In this document: piece by piece, positions 26,842-35,438 of the stretch
Position numbering within the stretch: position 1 is the stretch's first letter
Layout of the letters: each line of letters starts with the position of its first letter
NCBI RefSeq assembly: GCF_002217435.1
Contig: NZ_MUHF01000019.1
Coordinates: forward strand, 301,769-365,768
Source of the DNA: Flavobacterium reichenbachii
Lineage (GTDB): Bacteria > Bacteroidota > Bacteroidia > Flavobacteriales > Flavobacteriaceae
Direction: 5' to 3'
DNA: 64,000 bases
Position numbers and translations under genes: made by a program
Notes under the pieces: generated by a model
Seen by the model: only the letters and a program-made list of their open reading frames with translations
What the model was told of the DNA's origin: nothing
Databases searched by the model: none

Positions 26842-26901
26842 GTTTCAAGTTTCAGGTTTTCCGCAACGTAACTTGAAACCTGAAACCTGAAACCTGAAAC
26901 C
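26842..26901. repeat. TGAAACC tandem repeat with inverted partner
   Basis: Four TGAAACC heptamers in tandem at 26874-26901. The upstream GTTTCAAGTTTCAGG (26842-26856 region) can pair with them to form a hairpin inside the ABC operon, between the adaptor stop and ATPase start. Confidence 0.8.
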
Positions 26902-26904
26902 ATT

Positions 26905-28149
26905 TTACTCTCTATTAATTGATAATTCTTCAATGTCTTTATAATCTGCATAAGTTGAGGTAATTACAGATTCGCCTTCTTTTAGGCCTTCCAAAACTTC
27001 AAAATAAGAAGGATTTTCTCTTCCTAATTTTATATTTCTTCGTTCTGCTTTGTTTCCTTTTACTACAAAAATCCATTTCCCTGCTGTTTCCTGATTAAAG
27101 CTTCCTTTTGGCACCACCAAGGTTTTATTTTTCTCCGATAAAATTAGTTTTACCCCAAAGCTAAGTCCGTCCTGCAAAGTGATATTTTCTTTTGATGCAA
27201 AAGCCAGTTCTACTGTAAAACGGCCTCCTTTTACTTCGGGAATTACTTTGGTTACCAGAACTTCTAGCGTTGTGCCTTTATATTCTACCTGACCTTTTAA
27301 ACCTTCTCTAATTTTCTCCAGATAAAATTCATCTACCGCTGCGACAAGTTTATATCCTTTATTAGAATCGATTCTGCCGATGCTTTCTCCAGCTTGAAAT
27401 GTTTTTCCTAAAACAGGTTCAAAAGAAGTCAGTCTTCCAGATTCTGGTGCCGTAATCAAAAAATTCTTTTTATTGTTTCTTAAAATATCCAGACTTTTTT
27501 CCATTGTTTGTATCGAACGGTTAATTTGAGAAATCTGAACCTGATTGCTTTGTTTTTCTTTTTGAATGCTCTGCTGAATCGTTCTTTTTCGTTCTTCCTG
27601 AAAACGTAGACTTTCTTTAAAAGTATTCCAGTCATTTTTTGAAATCACCTCTTTGGCAAACAATTTCGAATTCATATCGTACAATCTTTTAGCATCATTA
27701 TAATCATGTTCAATCAAAACGAAATCTTTTGTAAGGTTCAATTCCTGATTTCTAATGTTTAATTTTCCGTTATTCAAATTATTAATTTGTTCTATAATAG
27801 CAGTTTCCTGCGTTAGGTAATTAAGTTCTGTATTTGGGTTGTACAAACGTGCCAGTGACTGGCCTTTGCTGACCATTGCCCCATTTTCTACAAAAATCTC
27901 TTTTACAGATCCTCCTTCGGTTACGTTTACCAGCATTACATTTAAAGGCTCAACTTTTGCCTGAAAAACAACAAAATCTTCAAAAAACGCTTTTTCTACT
28001 TTCTGAACAGTCAATTCATCTGCTTTTACATTTAAACTTCTTTTACTGTTAAAAGAAAAAAATACAATTACAGCCAAAGCTAAAAAAACGCCTATTACTA
28101 TTGTTAAAGATCTAAATTTTCTATTTTTACGAGGAATTATCGTGTCCAT
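26905..28149 (-). CDS. Periplasmic adaptor subunit (MacA/HlyD type)
   Basis: A 414-residue membrane-fusion protein that would link the ABC permease to an outer-membrane channel. One N-terminal transmembrane helix (SLTIVIGVFLALAVIVFFSF, about 14-33) anchors it. The biotinyl-lipoyl-like part (VTEGGSVKEIFVENGAMVSKGQ, split by the helices) encloses a coiled-coil hairpin (about 115-235). A beta-barrel and membrane-proximal domain follow, including VPKGSFNQE. It is the first gene of the operon adaptor-ATPase-small ORF-permease. No TolC gene is in this operon; one is encoded about 22 kb away. Confidence 0.92.
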   Translation of the reverse strand: MDTIIPRKNRKFRSLTIVIGVFLALAVIVFFSFNSKRSLNVKADELTVQKVEKAFFEDFVVFQAKVEPLNVMLVNVTEGGSVKEIFVENGAMVSKGQSLARLYNPNTELNYLTQETAIIEQINNLNNGKLNIRNQELNLTKDFVLIEHDYNDAKRLYDMNSKLFAKEVISKNDWNTFKESLRFQEERKRTIQQSIQKEKQSNQVQISQINRSIQTMEKSLDILRNNKKNFLITAPESGRLTSFEPVLGKTFQAGESIGRIDSNKGYKLVAAVDEFYLEKIREGLKGQVEYKGTTLEVLVTKVIPEVKGGRFTVELAFASKENITLQDGLSFGVKLILSEKNKTLVVPKGSFNQETAGKWIFVVKGNKAERRNIKLGRENPSYFEVLEGLKEGESVITSTYADYKDIEELSINRE

Positions 28150-28178
28150 TTTTTTAATAATTTACTGATAATCAATAG

Positions 28179-28193
28179 GTAAATACTGTGCCA
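28179..28193 (-). promoter_or_regulatory. Sigma-54-like promoter for the ABC operon
   Basis: On the minus strand TGGCAC (28193-28188), then five bases and TTAC (28182-28179). This has the -24/-12 spacing of the sigma-54 consensus TGGCAC-n5-TTGC with one change in the -12 element. It lies about 30 bp before the adaptor ATG, next to a divergent NtrC-type regulator gene. Confidence 0.55.
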
Positions 28194-28220
28194 GTAAATT
28201 TATTATTTGTAAAGTGTTGA

Positions 28221-28239
28221 TTTTAAAGAAGCTTTAAAA
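28221..28239. promoter_or_regulatory. Palindrome, candidate regulator binding site
   Basis: TTTTAAAG and CTTTAAAA, 8-bp perfect arms with a 3-bp centre (28229-28231). It lies 28 bp upstream of the sigma-54-like promoter, so it could bind the NtrC-type regulator. It may also be chance in AT-rich DNA. Confidence 0.35.
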
Positions 28240-28306
28240 ACATTCTAAAAAAGGAGTGTTCGATAATGAACAGTTGACCGTTCAGAATCGGACAAAAAAA
28301 GACAGC

Positions 28307-29650
28307 ATGCGAAAAAAACAAGCTCAAATATTAGTTGTAGACGATCAGGAAGAAATTCTTTTTTCGGCAAAAATGATTCTCAAAAAGCATTTTGAATCCA
28401 TTTTTACAACCAGCAGTCCCAAAAAAATCATCTCAATTCTAAACGAAAATGAAATAAATGTCGTCTTGCTGGATATGAATTACCGTATAGGTTTTGAGGA
28501 TGGACGCGAAGGAATTCACTGGCTTAAAGAAATTAAAACACTTTCGCCTAAAACAATTGTGATTTTGATGACGGCTTTTGGTAAAATCGAAACCGCTGTC
28601 GAAGGGATAAAAATTGGCGCTTTTGATTATGTTTTAAAACCGTGGCATAACGAAAAATTGCTTGATATAATTGATAAAGCAGTTCTTGAAAGCCGAAAAA
28701 ACACTAAAAAAGTTTTAGTCGAAAACTCAGGCAAACGATATTTTAACGGTTCCTCTCCTAAAATAAAACACGCCTATACAATAGCCGAAAAAGTAGCCAA
28801 AACCGATGCAAATGTTTTGATTTTGGGCGAAAACGGAACAGGAAAATATGTCTTCGCAGAGTTTATTCACCAAAATTCAGAAAGAAACACAGAACCTTTT
28901 GTGCATGTAGATTTGGGTTCTTTGAGCGATAATTTGTTCGAAAGTGAACTTTTTGGATATGCCAAAGGCGCTTTTACAGACGCAAAATCAGATACGGCCG
29001 GAAGATTTGAAACAGCCTTAAACGGAACGATTTTTTTGGATGAAATTGGAAATATTCCGCTTCATCTGCAATCTAAATTGTTACATGTTCTGCAGACCAA
29101 AACCGTTACGCGCTTGGGAGAAAGCAAACCAAGACCTTTAAACGTCAGAATAATTGCAGCAACCAATAATGATATAAAAGCCGAAGTAAGAAACAAGACA
29201 TTCCGCGAAGATTTATTGTACAGAATCAATACAATGGAAATCAATATTCCTGCTTTGCGCGAAAGAAAAGAAGATATTGTGCCGATGGCCAATTTTATAT
29301 TAGAACAGCTTGCCGAAAAGTACAATCAGACTGGCTGGCGTTTTGATGATAATACGGCTTCGTATTTAGAAAAATATCCGTGGAAAGGAAATGTGCGTGA
29401 AATGGAAAATAAAATAGAACGCGCTTTGATTTTGGCCGATAATAATACAATTTCTGTAACCGATCTGGATATTCTTGACTTTGAAGATTTTCAGGATAAA
29501 GATGATAATCCATTATCTGAAATGGAAAAAATGGCAATCGAAAAAGCTTTGTTTAAGCACAGTGGCAATATTAGCAAAACAGCTGAAGAACTGGGTTTGT
29601 CACGCGCCGCTTTGTACCGCAGGATTGAAAAATACGATTTAAAAAGTTAA
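28307..29650 (+). CDS. Sigma-54-dependent response regulator (NtrC family)
   Basis: About 447 residues from the ATG at 28307 (MRKKQAQILVVDDQEE). An open GTG at 28256 adds 17 residues not typical of the family. The receiver domain has its phospho-acceptor at Asp56 (VVLLDMNYR). The AAA+ domain has Walker A LGENGTGKYVFAEF and the sigma-54 loop as GYAKGAFTDA, with Asp in place of the usual second Gly of GAFTGA. The Fis-type HTH is ISKTAEELGLSRAALYRRIEKY. It would activate sigma-54 promoters such as that of the divergent ABC operon. The kinase gene follows 2 bp after the stop. Confidence 0.94.
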   Translation: MRKKQAQILVVDDQEEILFSAKMILKKHFESIFTTSSPKKIISILNENEINVVLLDMNYRIGFEDGREGIHWLKEIKTLSPKTIVILMTAFGKIETAVEGIKIGAFDYVLKPWHNEKLLDIIDKAVLESRKNTKKVLVENSGKRYFNGSSPKIKHAYTIAEKVAKTDANVLILGENGTGKYVFAEFIHQNSERNTEPFVHVDLGSLSDNLFESELFGYAKGAFTDAKSDTAGRFETALNGTIFLDEIGNIPLHLQSKLLHVLQTKTVTRLGESKPRPLNVRIIAATNNDIKAEVRNKTFREDLLYRINTMEINIPALRERKEDIVPMANFILEQLAEKYNQTGWRFDDNTASYLEKYPWKGNVREMENKIERALILADNNTISVTDLDILDFEDFQDKDDNPLSEMEKMAIEKALFKHSGNISKTAEELGLSRAALYRRIEKYDLKS

Positions 29651-29652
29651 TC

Positions 29653-30978
29653 ATGAAAAACCAAAAACTTTATAACGGTTTGTTTGCAAGAATTTTGCTG
29701 ACAATGATATTGTTTTTCTTGTGTGCTTTTCTGATTGGCAGAACGTTTTATTACAACGCCGTTTTAGTGGGTCTTTTTGGAATTATATTGTTGTTTGAAA
29801 TGTATTTTTATGTCAAAAATCAATTTTCATTTCATGATAAAATACTGCTTTCGATTTTAAAAAAAGATTTCTCGGCCAATTTTCCGGAAGATAACAGAAA
29901 TGGCAATTTTAAGAATTTATATCTTGTTTATGACGCTTTAAAAGTTCGCGAAAAAGAACAAACTTCTAAGGAACTGATCTATAAGTCTATTTTAAACAAT
30001 ATTGATACAGCGTCTCTGATTTTAGAAAAAGAAAAGGATTCCTGGAATGTTTTTTTAATGAATGACTGTTTCTCGGATTTATTCAAAGTACCGAAAGTAA
30101 GTCACTGGAAATATCTTAAAAATTACCTTCCGTCGCTTTGTGATGAAATTGAAAAAACGGGTTTTACCGACCTAAAATCTGCAGTTAACATTAAAATCGA
30201 AGATCGGGACTTACAGACTTTTGTATTGCAGACTTCAAAAACACAAACGTATGATAAAGAATATTTTATCATTTTATTGGATAGTATTCAGCGTGTAATT
30301 GAGAAAAAAGAAAAAGAAGCGTGGGTTAATTTAATGAAGATTATCTCGCACGAATTAATGAATTCCTTAACGCCGATTCGGGCACTTTCGCAGAATTTAC
30401 TTCATATTGTCGATCAGGAAAAACTCGAAGAAGAAGATTTTGAAGACATTAAAAGCAGTATTTCTACGATAATAAACAGAAGTGATCATCTGCAGGTTTT
30501 TGTCGAAAATTACAGAAAACTAGCAATGCTTCCGACTCCGAGCAAACAAATGACGCCTATAAATGCTCTTTTTGAAGATTGTCTGCGTATTATGAATCCG
30601 ATTTTGAGATCAGAAAATATTGTATTGGAAAACGAAATCAACAGCTCTCGTTCGATTTTGATTGACAAAAACCAAATGGAACAGGTTATTATTAATTTAA
30701 TTACCAATAGCATATTTGCTCTTAAAGAAAAAACAGAAAAAAAACTAGTTTTGTCTAGTTATACAGAAAACAACCGCTTTTTTATTGTGATTTCTGATAA
30801 CGGAAAAGGTGTTGATAATGAGATTAGAGATAAAGTATTTCTTCCGTTTTTTACCACTCGCAAAGACGGAGCGGGAATTGGTCTTACGCTTTCTAAAAAT
30901 ATTATAGAAGCGCACGGCGGTTACTTAAGTTTTCAAACCGATGAAGATAACACAAGCTTTGTAATTTGTCTGATTTGA
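29653..30978 (+). CDS. Sensor histidine kinase
   Basis: A 441-residue inner-membrane kinase. Two transmembrane helices (about 10-30 and 32-50) flank almost no periplasmic loop, so it probably senses within the membrane or cytoplasm. A PAS-like region follows (about 95-200). The H-box is KIISHELMNSLTPIRALSQ with the phospho-accepting His near residue 235. The N-box is NLITNSIFALKEK, and the G-boxes are ISDNGKGVD and GAGIGLTLSKNI. It pairs with the NtrC-type regulator 2 bp upstream and likely responds to envelope stress or the exported compound; the latter is inference from the neighbouring ABC operon. Confidence 0.94.
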   Translation: MKNQKLYNGLFARILLTMILFFLCAFLIGRTFYYNAVLVGLFGIILLFEMYFYVKNQFSFHDKILLSILKKDFSANFPEDNRNGNFKNLYLVYDALKVREKEQTSKELIYKSILNNIDTASLILEKEKDSWNVFLMNDCFSDLFKVPKVSHWKYLKNYLPSLCDEIEKTGFTDLKSAVNIKIEDRDLQTFVLQTSKTQTYDKEYFIILLDSIQRVIEKKEKEAWVNLMKIISHELMNSLTPIRALSQNLLHIVDQEKLEEEDFEDIKSSISTIINRSDHLQVFVENYRKLAMLPTPSKQMTPINALFEDCLRIMNPILRSENIVLENEINSSRSILIDKNQMEQVIINLITNSIFALKEKTEKKLVLSSYTENNRFFIVISDNGKGVDNEIRDKVFLPFFTTRKDGAGIGLTLSKNIIEAHGGYLSFQTDEDNTSFVICLI

Positions 30979-30986
30979 TTATTTGA

Positions 30987-31136
30987 ACCATATAAGTGAT
31001 ATAAGTTCATATTAAGTATTGTGTATAAATCTCTCGCAAAGAAAATTAAAAACTTTGCGACTTTTCGTTTTTGCGAGATTAAATGACAAAGTAAATCAAG
31101 ACAATATTTTAAATGAACTTATATCACTTATATGGT
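30987..31136. repeat. Nested intergenic inverted repeat (ATATAAG family)
   Basis: Perfect 24-nt inverted arms at 30987-31010 and 31113-31136 (outer ACCATATAAGTGATATAAG). Inside them is a second inverted repeat TCTCGCAAAG...TTTTGCGAGA (about 31031-31078) of the CGCAAAG family. It fills the space between two converging genes. Single copies of the outer arm are at 55445-55468 (exact) and 57434-57457 (two changes). Confidence 0.9.
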
Positions 31137-31144
31137 GAAAACTT

Positions 31145-31471
31145 TTAAAGTTCAACTTCTGGTTTCCAAAAGTGTTTTTCAAGATCTACGATTTGATTAT
31201 CGATTATTTCAATGCCTTCGCTTTCCAGTAATTGCTGCATTAAATTTGTTCCGTCAAAATGGTGTTTTCCGGTCAAAAGTCCTTTTTGGTTTACAACCCG
31301 ATGCGCAGGAATATCTTCCATGTTATGACAGGCATTCATCGCCCAGCCTACCATTCTGGCAGATCGCGCTGCTCCCAGAGCTTTTGCAATAGCACCGTAA
31401 GAAGTTACTTTTCCGTATGGAATCTGTCTTGCAACTGCATAAACTCTTTCGAAAAAATTTTCGTCAGCCAT
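31145..31471 (-). CDS. Alkyltransferase-like (ATL) DNA-repair protein
   Basis: A 108-residue member of the O6-alkylguanine DNA alkyltransferase family. The DNA-binding helix is GKVTSYGAIAKALG with the arginine finger in ARSARMVGWAMN. The active site reads IPAHRVV where true transferases have PCHRV, so the acceptor Cys is Ala. Such ATL proteins bind alkylated guanine and hand it to nucleotide-excision repair instead of removing the alkyl group. Length fits ATL proteins. It acts in the cytoplasm on DNA and appears monocistronic. Confidence 0.9.
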   Translation of the reverse strand: MADENFFERVYAVARQIPYGKVTSYGAIAKALGAARSARMVGWAMNACHNMEDIPAHRVVNQKGLLTGKHHFDGTNLMQQLLESEGIEIIDNQIVDLEKHFWKPEVEL

Positions 31472-31624
31472 AGTTTTTTTGCCGAATTATACGAATGAAC
31501 ACGAATTTTAAATTTACAATCTATTTAAATCTTCTGTCATTCCTAATAGTTGTCAGGATAAAGCATTAAGAATACAATTAAATAACTGCCTGCTTAGATC
31601 TTTTAAAATCTGCGGCTCTAATTA

Positions 31625-32263
31625 TTATCCAAAATAGTAATTCAAAATATTAAAAAGTGTTACCACAGCAATTATACCTGTAATACTGCCAATAATGGTA
31701 TTCATATTTCGCATGATATAATCGGTTTTCTTTTCTATTCTTCCAAAGAAAGCAATATAGCTGTACAAAACTGCAAATGATCCTAGAACAGAACCCAATA
31801 CAAAGGTAAAAATAATGCTGTTTTCAAATACAAAAAGATGGTACGAAGCCAAAGTAACACTTACCACAACATAATATGGAATAGGGAAGAAGTTTAATCC
31901 GGAAAGAAGCATTCCCAGAAAAAAACGACTCTTTTTACTGCTTTTTTTAATCTTTGATTTTTTCTTGGTTGAAGGATCTTTGGCAATAAACAAAAAGTAG
32001 ATGGTTAAGATAGAGAAAATCACAAAACCCACTTCACGCAGTAAAGTCACCACATCTGGCCGATTGTCAATTACCTGTGCAAATAAAACAGCAAGATATA
32101 CCTGAAGAAAAATTACCAGAACGGCACCAATTACAAACCATAAGGCATTCTTTTTTCCTTCTTTCAAATTTATTTTGGCTGCAGTCATGTTGATTAATCC
32201 TGGTGGAATAATCCCAATGAAAGCGGCAATAAAACCTGAAATAAAAGGAGTAAGTAAAACCAT
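31625..32263 (-). CDS. LysE/RhtB-family exporter
   Basis: A 212-residue inner-membrane protein with about six helices. The N-terminus has the family feature GIIPPGLINMTAAKINLKEG, followed by the helix GVALVIFLQVYLAVLFAQ-type region and a basic loop KKKSKIKKSSKKSRFFLG. It would export amino acids or related small molecules. The substrate cannot be assigned. It lies downstream of trmB on the same strand with about 40 bp between, so co-transcription is possible. Confidence 0.8.
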   Translation of the reverse strand: MVLLTPFISGFIAAFIGIIPPGLINMTAAKINLKEGKKNALWFVIGAVLVIFLQVYLAVLFAQVIDNRPDVVTLLREVGFVIFSILTIYFLFIAKDPSTKKKSKIKKSSKKSRFFLGMLLSGLNFFPIPYYVVVSVTLASYHLFVFENSIIFTFVLGSVLGSFAVLYSYIAFFGRIEKKTDYIMRNMNTIIGSITGIIAVVTLFNILNYYFG

Positions 32264-32304
32264 TTAGTTGTTTTGGGGCGTTAAATATTTGTTTTTAAAA
32301 TTAA

Positions 32305-32982
32305 TTAATCCTTAATTTTAAAACGAATATACGTAATTGCCTTGTTAATTTCTAAATATTGTTTTTCATAAAAAGTCTGAAAAGCAGTTACTTCTTCCGG
32401 GCTTCCTTCGTTTTTATAAACATTATGGTTCGCATACAATACTTCGTGTCCTTCACCATGAAGAAGTCCAAGTGTGTAGCCATGCATAAATTCGCTGTCG
32501 GTTTTAAGGTTTACGACACCGTCTTTTTTAAGGATTTTTTTGTACAATTTCAAAAATTCAGAATTGGTCATTCTGTGTTTTGTTCTTTTGTATTTAATCT
32601 GCGGATCTGGAAAAGTAATCCAGATTTCGTCTACTTCACCTTCAGTAAAAATATGATTAATCAACTCGATTTGAGTTCGGATAAAAGCAACATTATGCAA
32701 TCCGGTTTCTACAGCCGTTTTGGCACCGCGCCAGAAACGCGCCCCTTTAATATCAATTCCGATAAAATTTTTGTTTGGATATCTTTCTGCCAGTCCAACA
32801 GAATATTCTCCTTTTCCGCATCCTAATTCTAAAACTAAAGGATTATCATTTTTAAAGAAATCAGAATTCCATTTTCCTCTTAAAGGCATTAGATTGCCTA
32901 CAACTTCTTCTCTTGTTGGTTGAAAAACGTTTTGAAATGTTTCGTTTTCTCTGAATCTTTTTAGTTTATTTTTACTTCCCAC
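32305..32982 (-). CDS. trmB: tRNA (guanine-N7)-methyltransferase
   Basis: About 225 residues, starting at GTG 32982 (VGSKNKLKRF), which gives the conserved N-terminus of the family. The open frame extends to a TTG at 33003, but its residues are unlike the family. It methylates G46 of tRNA using S-adenosylmethionine. The SAM site is LVLELGCGKGEYSVGLA, and the GxDxKxxR-type region is GIDIKGARFWRG. The catalytic region is WITFPDPQIKYKRTKHRM, with the PDP-x-K motif and the TrmB-typical H-R. Length is normal. Confidence 0.94.
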   Translation of the reverse strand: MGSKNKLKRFRENETFQNVFQPTREEVVGNLMPLRGKWNSDFFKNDNPLVLELGCGKGEYSVGLAERYPNKNFIGIDIKGARFWRGAKTAVETGLHNVAFIRTQIELINHIFTEGEVDEIWITFPDPQIKYKRTKHRMTNSEFLKLYKKILKKDGVVNLKTDSEFMHGYTLGLLHGEGHEVLYANHNVYKNEGSPEEVTAFQTFYEKQYLEINKAITYIRFKIKD

Positions 32983-33046
32983 TTTTACAAAAATTTTCAG
33001 CAAAATTAAGGAATATAAACGAAGTAATTAAAGTTTAAATTTATTT

Positions 33047-33128
33047 GCCACGAATTACACGAATTTTCACGAATGTTTTAGTGGTATTCTGTAAAATGGA
33101 CACAATAAGAATTAGTGTAATTCGTGGC
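33047..33128. repeat. CCACGAATT-family intergenic inverted repeat
   Basis: Left arm GCCACGAATTACACGAATT (33047-33065) and right arm about 33110-33128 with one mismatch. Same family as 6004-6109. It lies between the amt stop side and the trmB start. Confidence 0.8.
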
Positions 33129-33140
33129 AATAAAATATTT

Positions 33141-34523
33141 TTAACCGTAATGTGGTTCAGTAATCGGCTGAGCTTTTGGGTCAAGTGATTCATCGTGCTG
33201 CGATAAATCCAGTCCGATATGTTCTGATTCCTCAGAAACTCTTAGCGGAATAATAAAATTGGTTACTTTGAATAAGAAATAAGCTCCGAAGAAAGTAAAA
33301 ATCGAAACCAAAACCAATGCCATCATATGGTGTCCGAATACGCTCCATCCTCCGTGCAGTAAACTTGCATTTTCTCCATGAGCAAACACAGCCGTTAGGA
33401 TCATTCCCATAATACCGCCGACACCGTGGCAGGCAAAAACGTCTAAAGTATCATCAAATCTTTTTGAGAAACGACAGTTTACAGCAGAATTTGAAACCAA
33501 TGCCGTAACAAATCCGAAGAACATACTTTCTGGCACAGAAACATATCCTGCAGCAGGCGTAATGGCAACCAAGCCCACAACGGCACCGATACAAGCACCA
33601 AGAGCCGAAACTTTTCTTCCGTTCATGCGATCGAAGAAAATCCAGGTCAACATCGCCGCTGCCGATGAAGTTGTAGTGGTTGCAAAAGCCATAGCGGCAG
33701 TTCCGTTGGCGGCAAGAGCAGATCCAGCATTAAATCCAAACCAGCCAAACCATAACATTCCTGTTCCTAATAATACAAACGGAATATTGGTTGGAATATG
33801 AAGACTATTTTTTCTTTTACCTAAAACAATAACTCCGGCCAAAGCTGCAAAACCAGAACTCATATGCACGACAGTTCCTCCGGCAAAATCTTTTACTCCA
33901 AAATAACTTCCTAAAACTCCCGTAGGATACCAAACGGCGTGGCATAATGGAGCATATATAAAAATGGTGAATAAGCTGATGAAAACCAAATAAGAGATAA
34001 AACGAACACGTTCTGCAAACGATCCCGTGATAATTGCCGGACAGATAATAGCAAATTTCATCTGAAACAAAGCAAAAAGCATAAACGGAATCGTGCTGGC
34101 TAATTTTTTATGAGGCAGTATATTGACATAATCCATAAAAGCAAAAGTAGTCGGATTGCCAAAAAAGCTGTAAAAATGATCTCCGGAACCAAAACCTACG
34201 GGATCTCCAAAGGCAAGACTAAAACCAACCACAACCCATAAAAGTGTTACGACGCCTAAACAGATAAAACTTTGAAGCATAGTCGAAATTACATTTTTCT
34301 TACCGACCATTCCTCCGTAAAAAAAGGAGAGTCCTGGTGTCATAATCAAAACAAGGCAGCACGAAGTCAGCATCCAGGCAACATCTGCAGGAACTATAGT
34401 ATCGAGAGTGCCAAATTCTGCTAAAACATAATTATTCTCAGTTACAGTTGGCCAGAATGCACCAATTGTGCATACGACACTAATCATGATAAAGGAAATG
34501 ATCCAGCGTTTTTCTATTTTCAT
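33141..34523 (-). CDS. amt: Ammonium transporter
   Basis: A 460-residue inner-membrane ammonium channel with about 11-12 helices. Family motifs include GLSFFYGGMVGKKNV, DFAGGTVVHMSSGFAALAG and FACHGVGGIMG, the last with the pore His typical of Amt proteins. Length is usual. No GlnK/GlnB PII gene is adjacent, unlike the common amtB-glnK pair. A TAACTTTG box lies at 34568-34561. The 5' region of the next gene upstream is 262 bp away, so amt is probably monocistronic. Confidence 0.96.
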   Translation of the reverse strand: MKIEKRWIISFIMISVVCTIGAFWPTVTENNYVLAEFGTLDTIVPADVAWMLTSCCLVLIMTPGLSFFYGGMVGKKNVISTMLQSFICLGVVTLLWVVVGFSLAFGDPVGFGSGDHFYSFFGNPTTFAFMDYVNILPHKKLASTIPFMLFALFQMKFAIICPAIITGSFAERVRFISYLVFISLFTIFIYAPLCHAVWYPTGVLGSYFGVKDFAGGTVVHMSSGFAALAGVIVLGKRKNSLHIPTNIPFVLLGTGMLWFGWFGFNAGSALAANGTAAMAFATTTTSSAAAMLTWIFFDRMNGRKVSALGACIGAVVGLVAITPAAGYVSVPESMFFGFVTALVSNSAVNCRFSKRFDDTLDVFACHGVGGIMGMILTAVFAHGENASLLHGGWSVFGHHMMALVLVSIFTFFGAYFLFKVTNFIIPLRVSEESEHIGLDLSQHDESLDPKAQPITEPHYG

Positions 34524-34785
34524 TTTAAAATACTTTGTTTAACCCTATTTTTTTTGGGGTCAAAGTTAAAAAAAATAAAATATTTAGACTTTAGAGCCTG
34601 TTAAAAGAGTGGTGTGTGTTTTATTTTAGTTGATTTTTTAAAATTCAGCATCATTTTTTGATACAATCTTATTTTGCACTTCCAATTTGAGCCTAATATT
34701 GTCAATTGCATTATAATTAAATTGTCAGTCGTTTTTGTAAACTGCTATAAAAGTTATGTTTATAATAAGAAAGTGTCAAATTGTT

Positions 34786-35274
34786 TTATTTCTGTTTGAG
34801 CTTCGTAATTAAAAAATCTTCGATTGGTGTTTTAATCTTTGTTACGGCATCAACCTCATCATTAGGAATAGTCATAGATAAAACATAGTGCTGAATTTTC
34901 CATTCTTTTCCTACTTTAATCAAAACGCCGGAACCGCGGCAGATTTTCATCTGTGTATTGAGTAATTCATCAAACCAGGCAATTTTTCCAGATTTATCAA
35001 AAAAGATGTGACGTTCTAAAGCGGTAAAATTCCAAGTGGTACCTTTATCAAAATAAGGTTTTGCCCAAGCTTTAAAAGCAGGTTTTGTCCAGTTTTCTGT
35101 GGCATCAGTTCCAATATAAACAGCATCGTCTGCAAGAGTGTTGAAATAAGCATCAAATTTTACATCGGCTGCTGCTTTGTGCCACGTATCCAGGGTTTGA
35201 GTAATTTTGTCTTTGTCGGTCTGAGCGTTTGCAAGAGAAACGGCTAATAAAAGAAGTAGAATTGTTTTTTTCAT
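34786..35274 (-). CDS. Secreted NTF2/SnoaL-like protein
   Basis: A 162-residue protein with a signal peptide (MKKTILLLLLAVSLANA). The mature part has the SnoaL/DUF4440 pattern: TQTLDTWHKAAADVKFDAYF, LADDAVYIGTDA, FKAWAKPYFDKG, then a beta sheet KIAWFDELLNTQ and WKIQHYVLSM. NTF2-like folds bind small ligands or act as isomerases; here no catalytic assignment can be made. It is likely periplasmic. It is divergent from the triplicated-motif lipoprotein with 164 bp between them. Confidence 0.8.
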   Translation of the reverse strand: MKKTILLLLLAVSLANAQTDKDKITQTLDTWHKAAADVKFDAYFNTLADDAVYIGTDATENWTKPAFKAWAKPYFDKGTTWNFTALERHIFFDKSGKIAWFDELLNTQMKICRGSGVLIKVGKEWKIQHYVLSMTIPNDEVDAVTKIKTPIEDFLITKLKQK

Positions 35275-35438
35275 GAGTAGTATTATTTGACTTTAAAGGT
35301 ATTAATTTTTTAAATTCTAAGAAATATACAGTCAGATTGATTTAAACAATGAAACTTTAAGCTAAAATTATCTTATAATACTTATATGGTTTAAATTCAA
35401 AAAACAAGTATATTTGAAAGCTTTAAAATACTACCACT

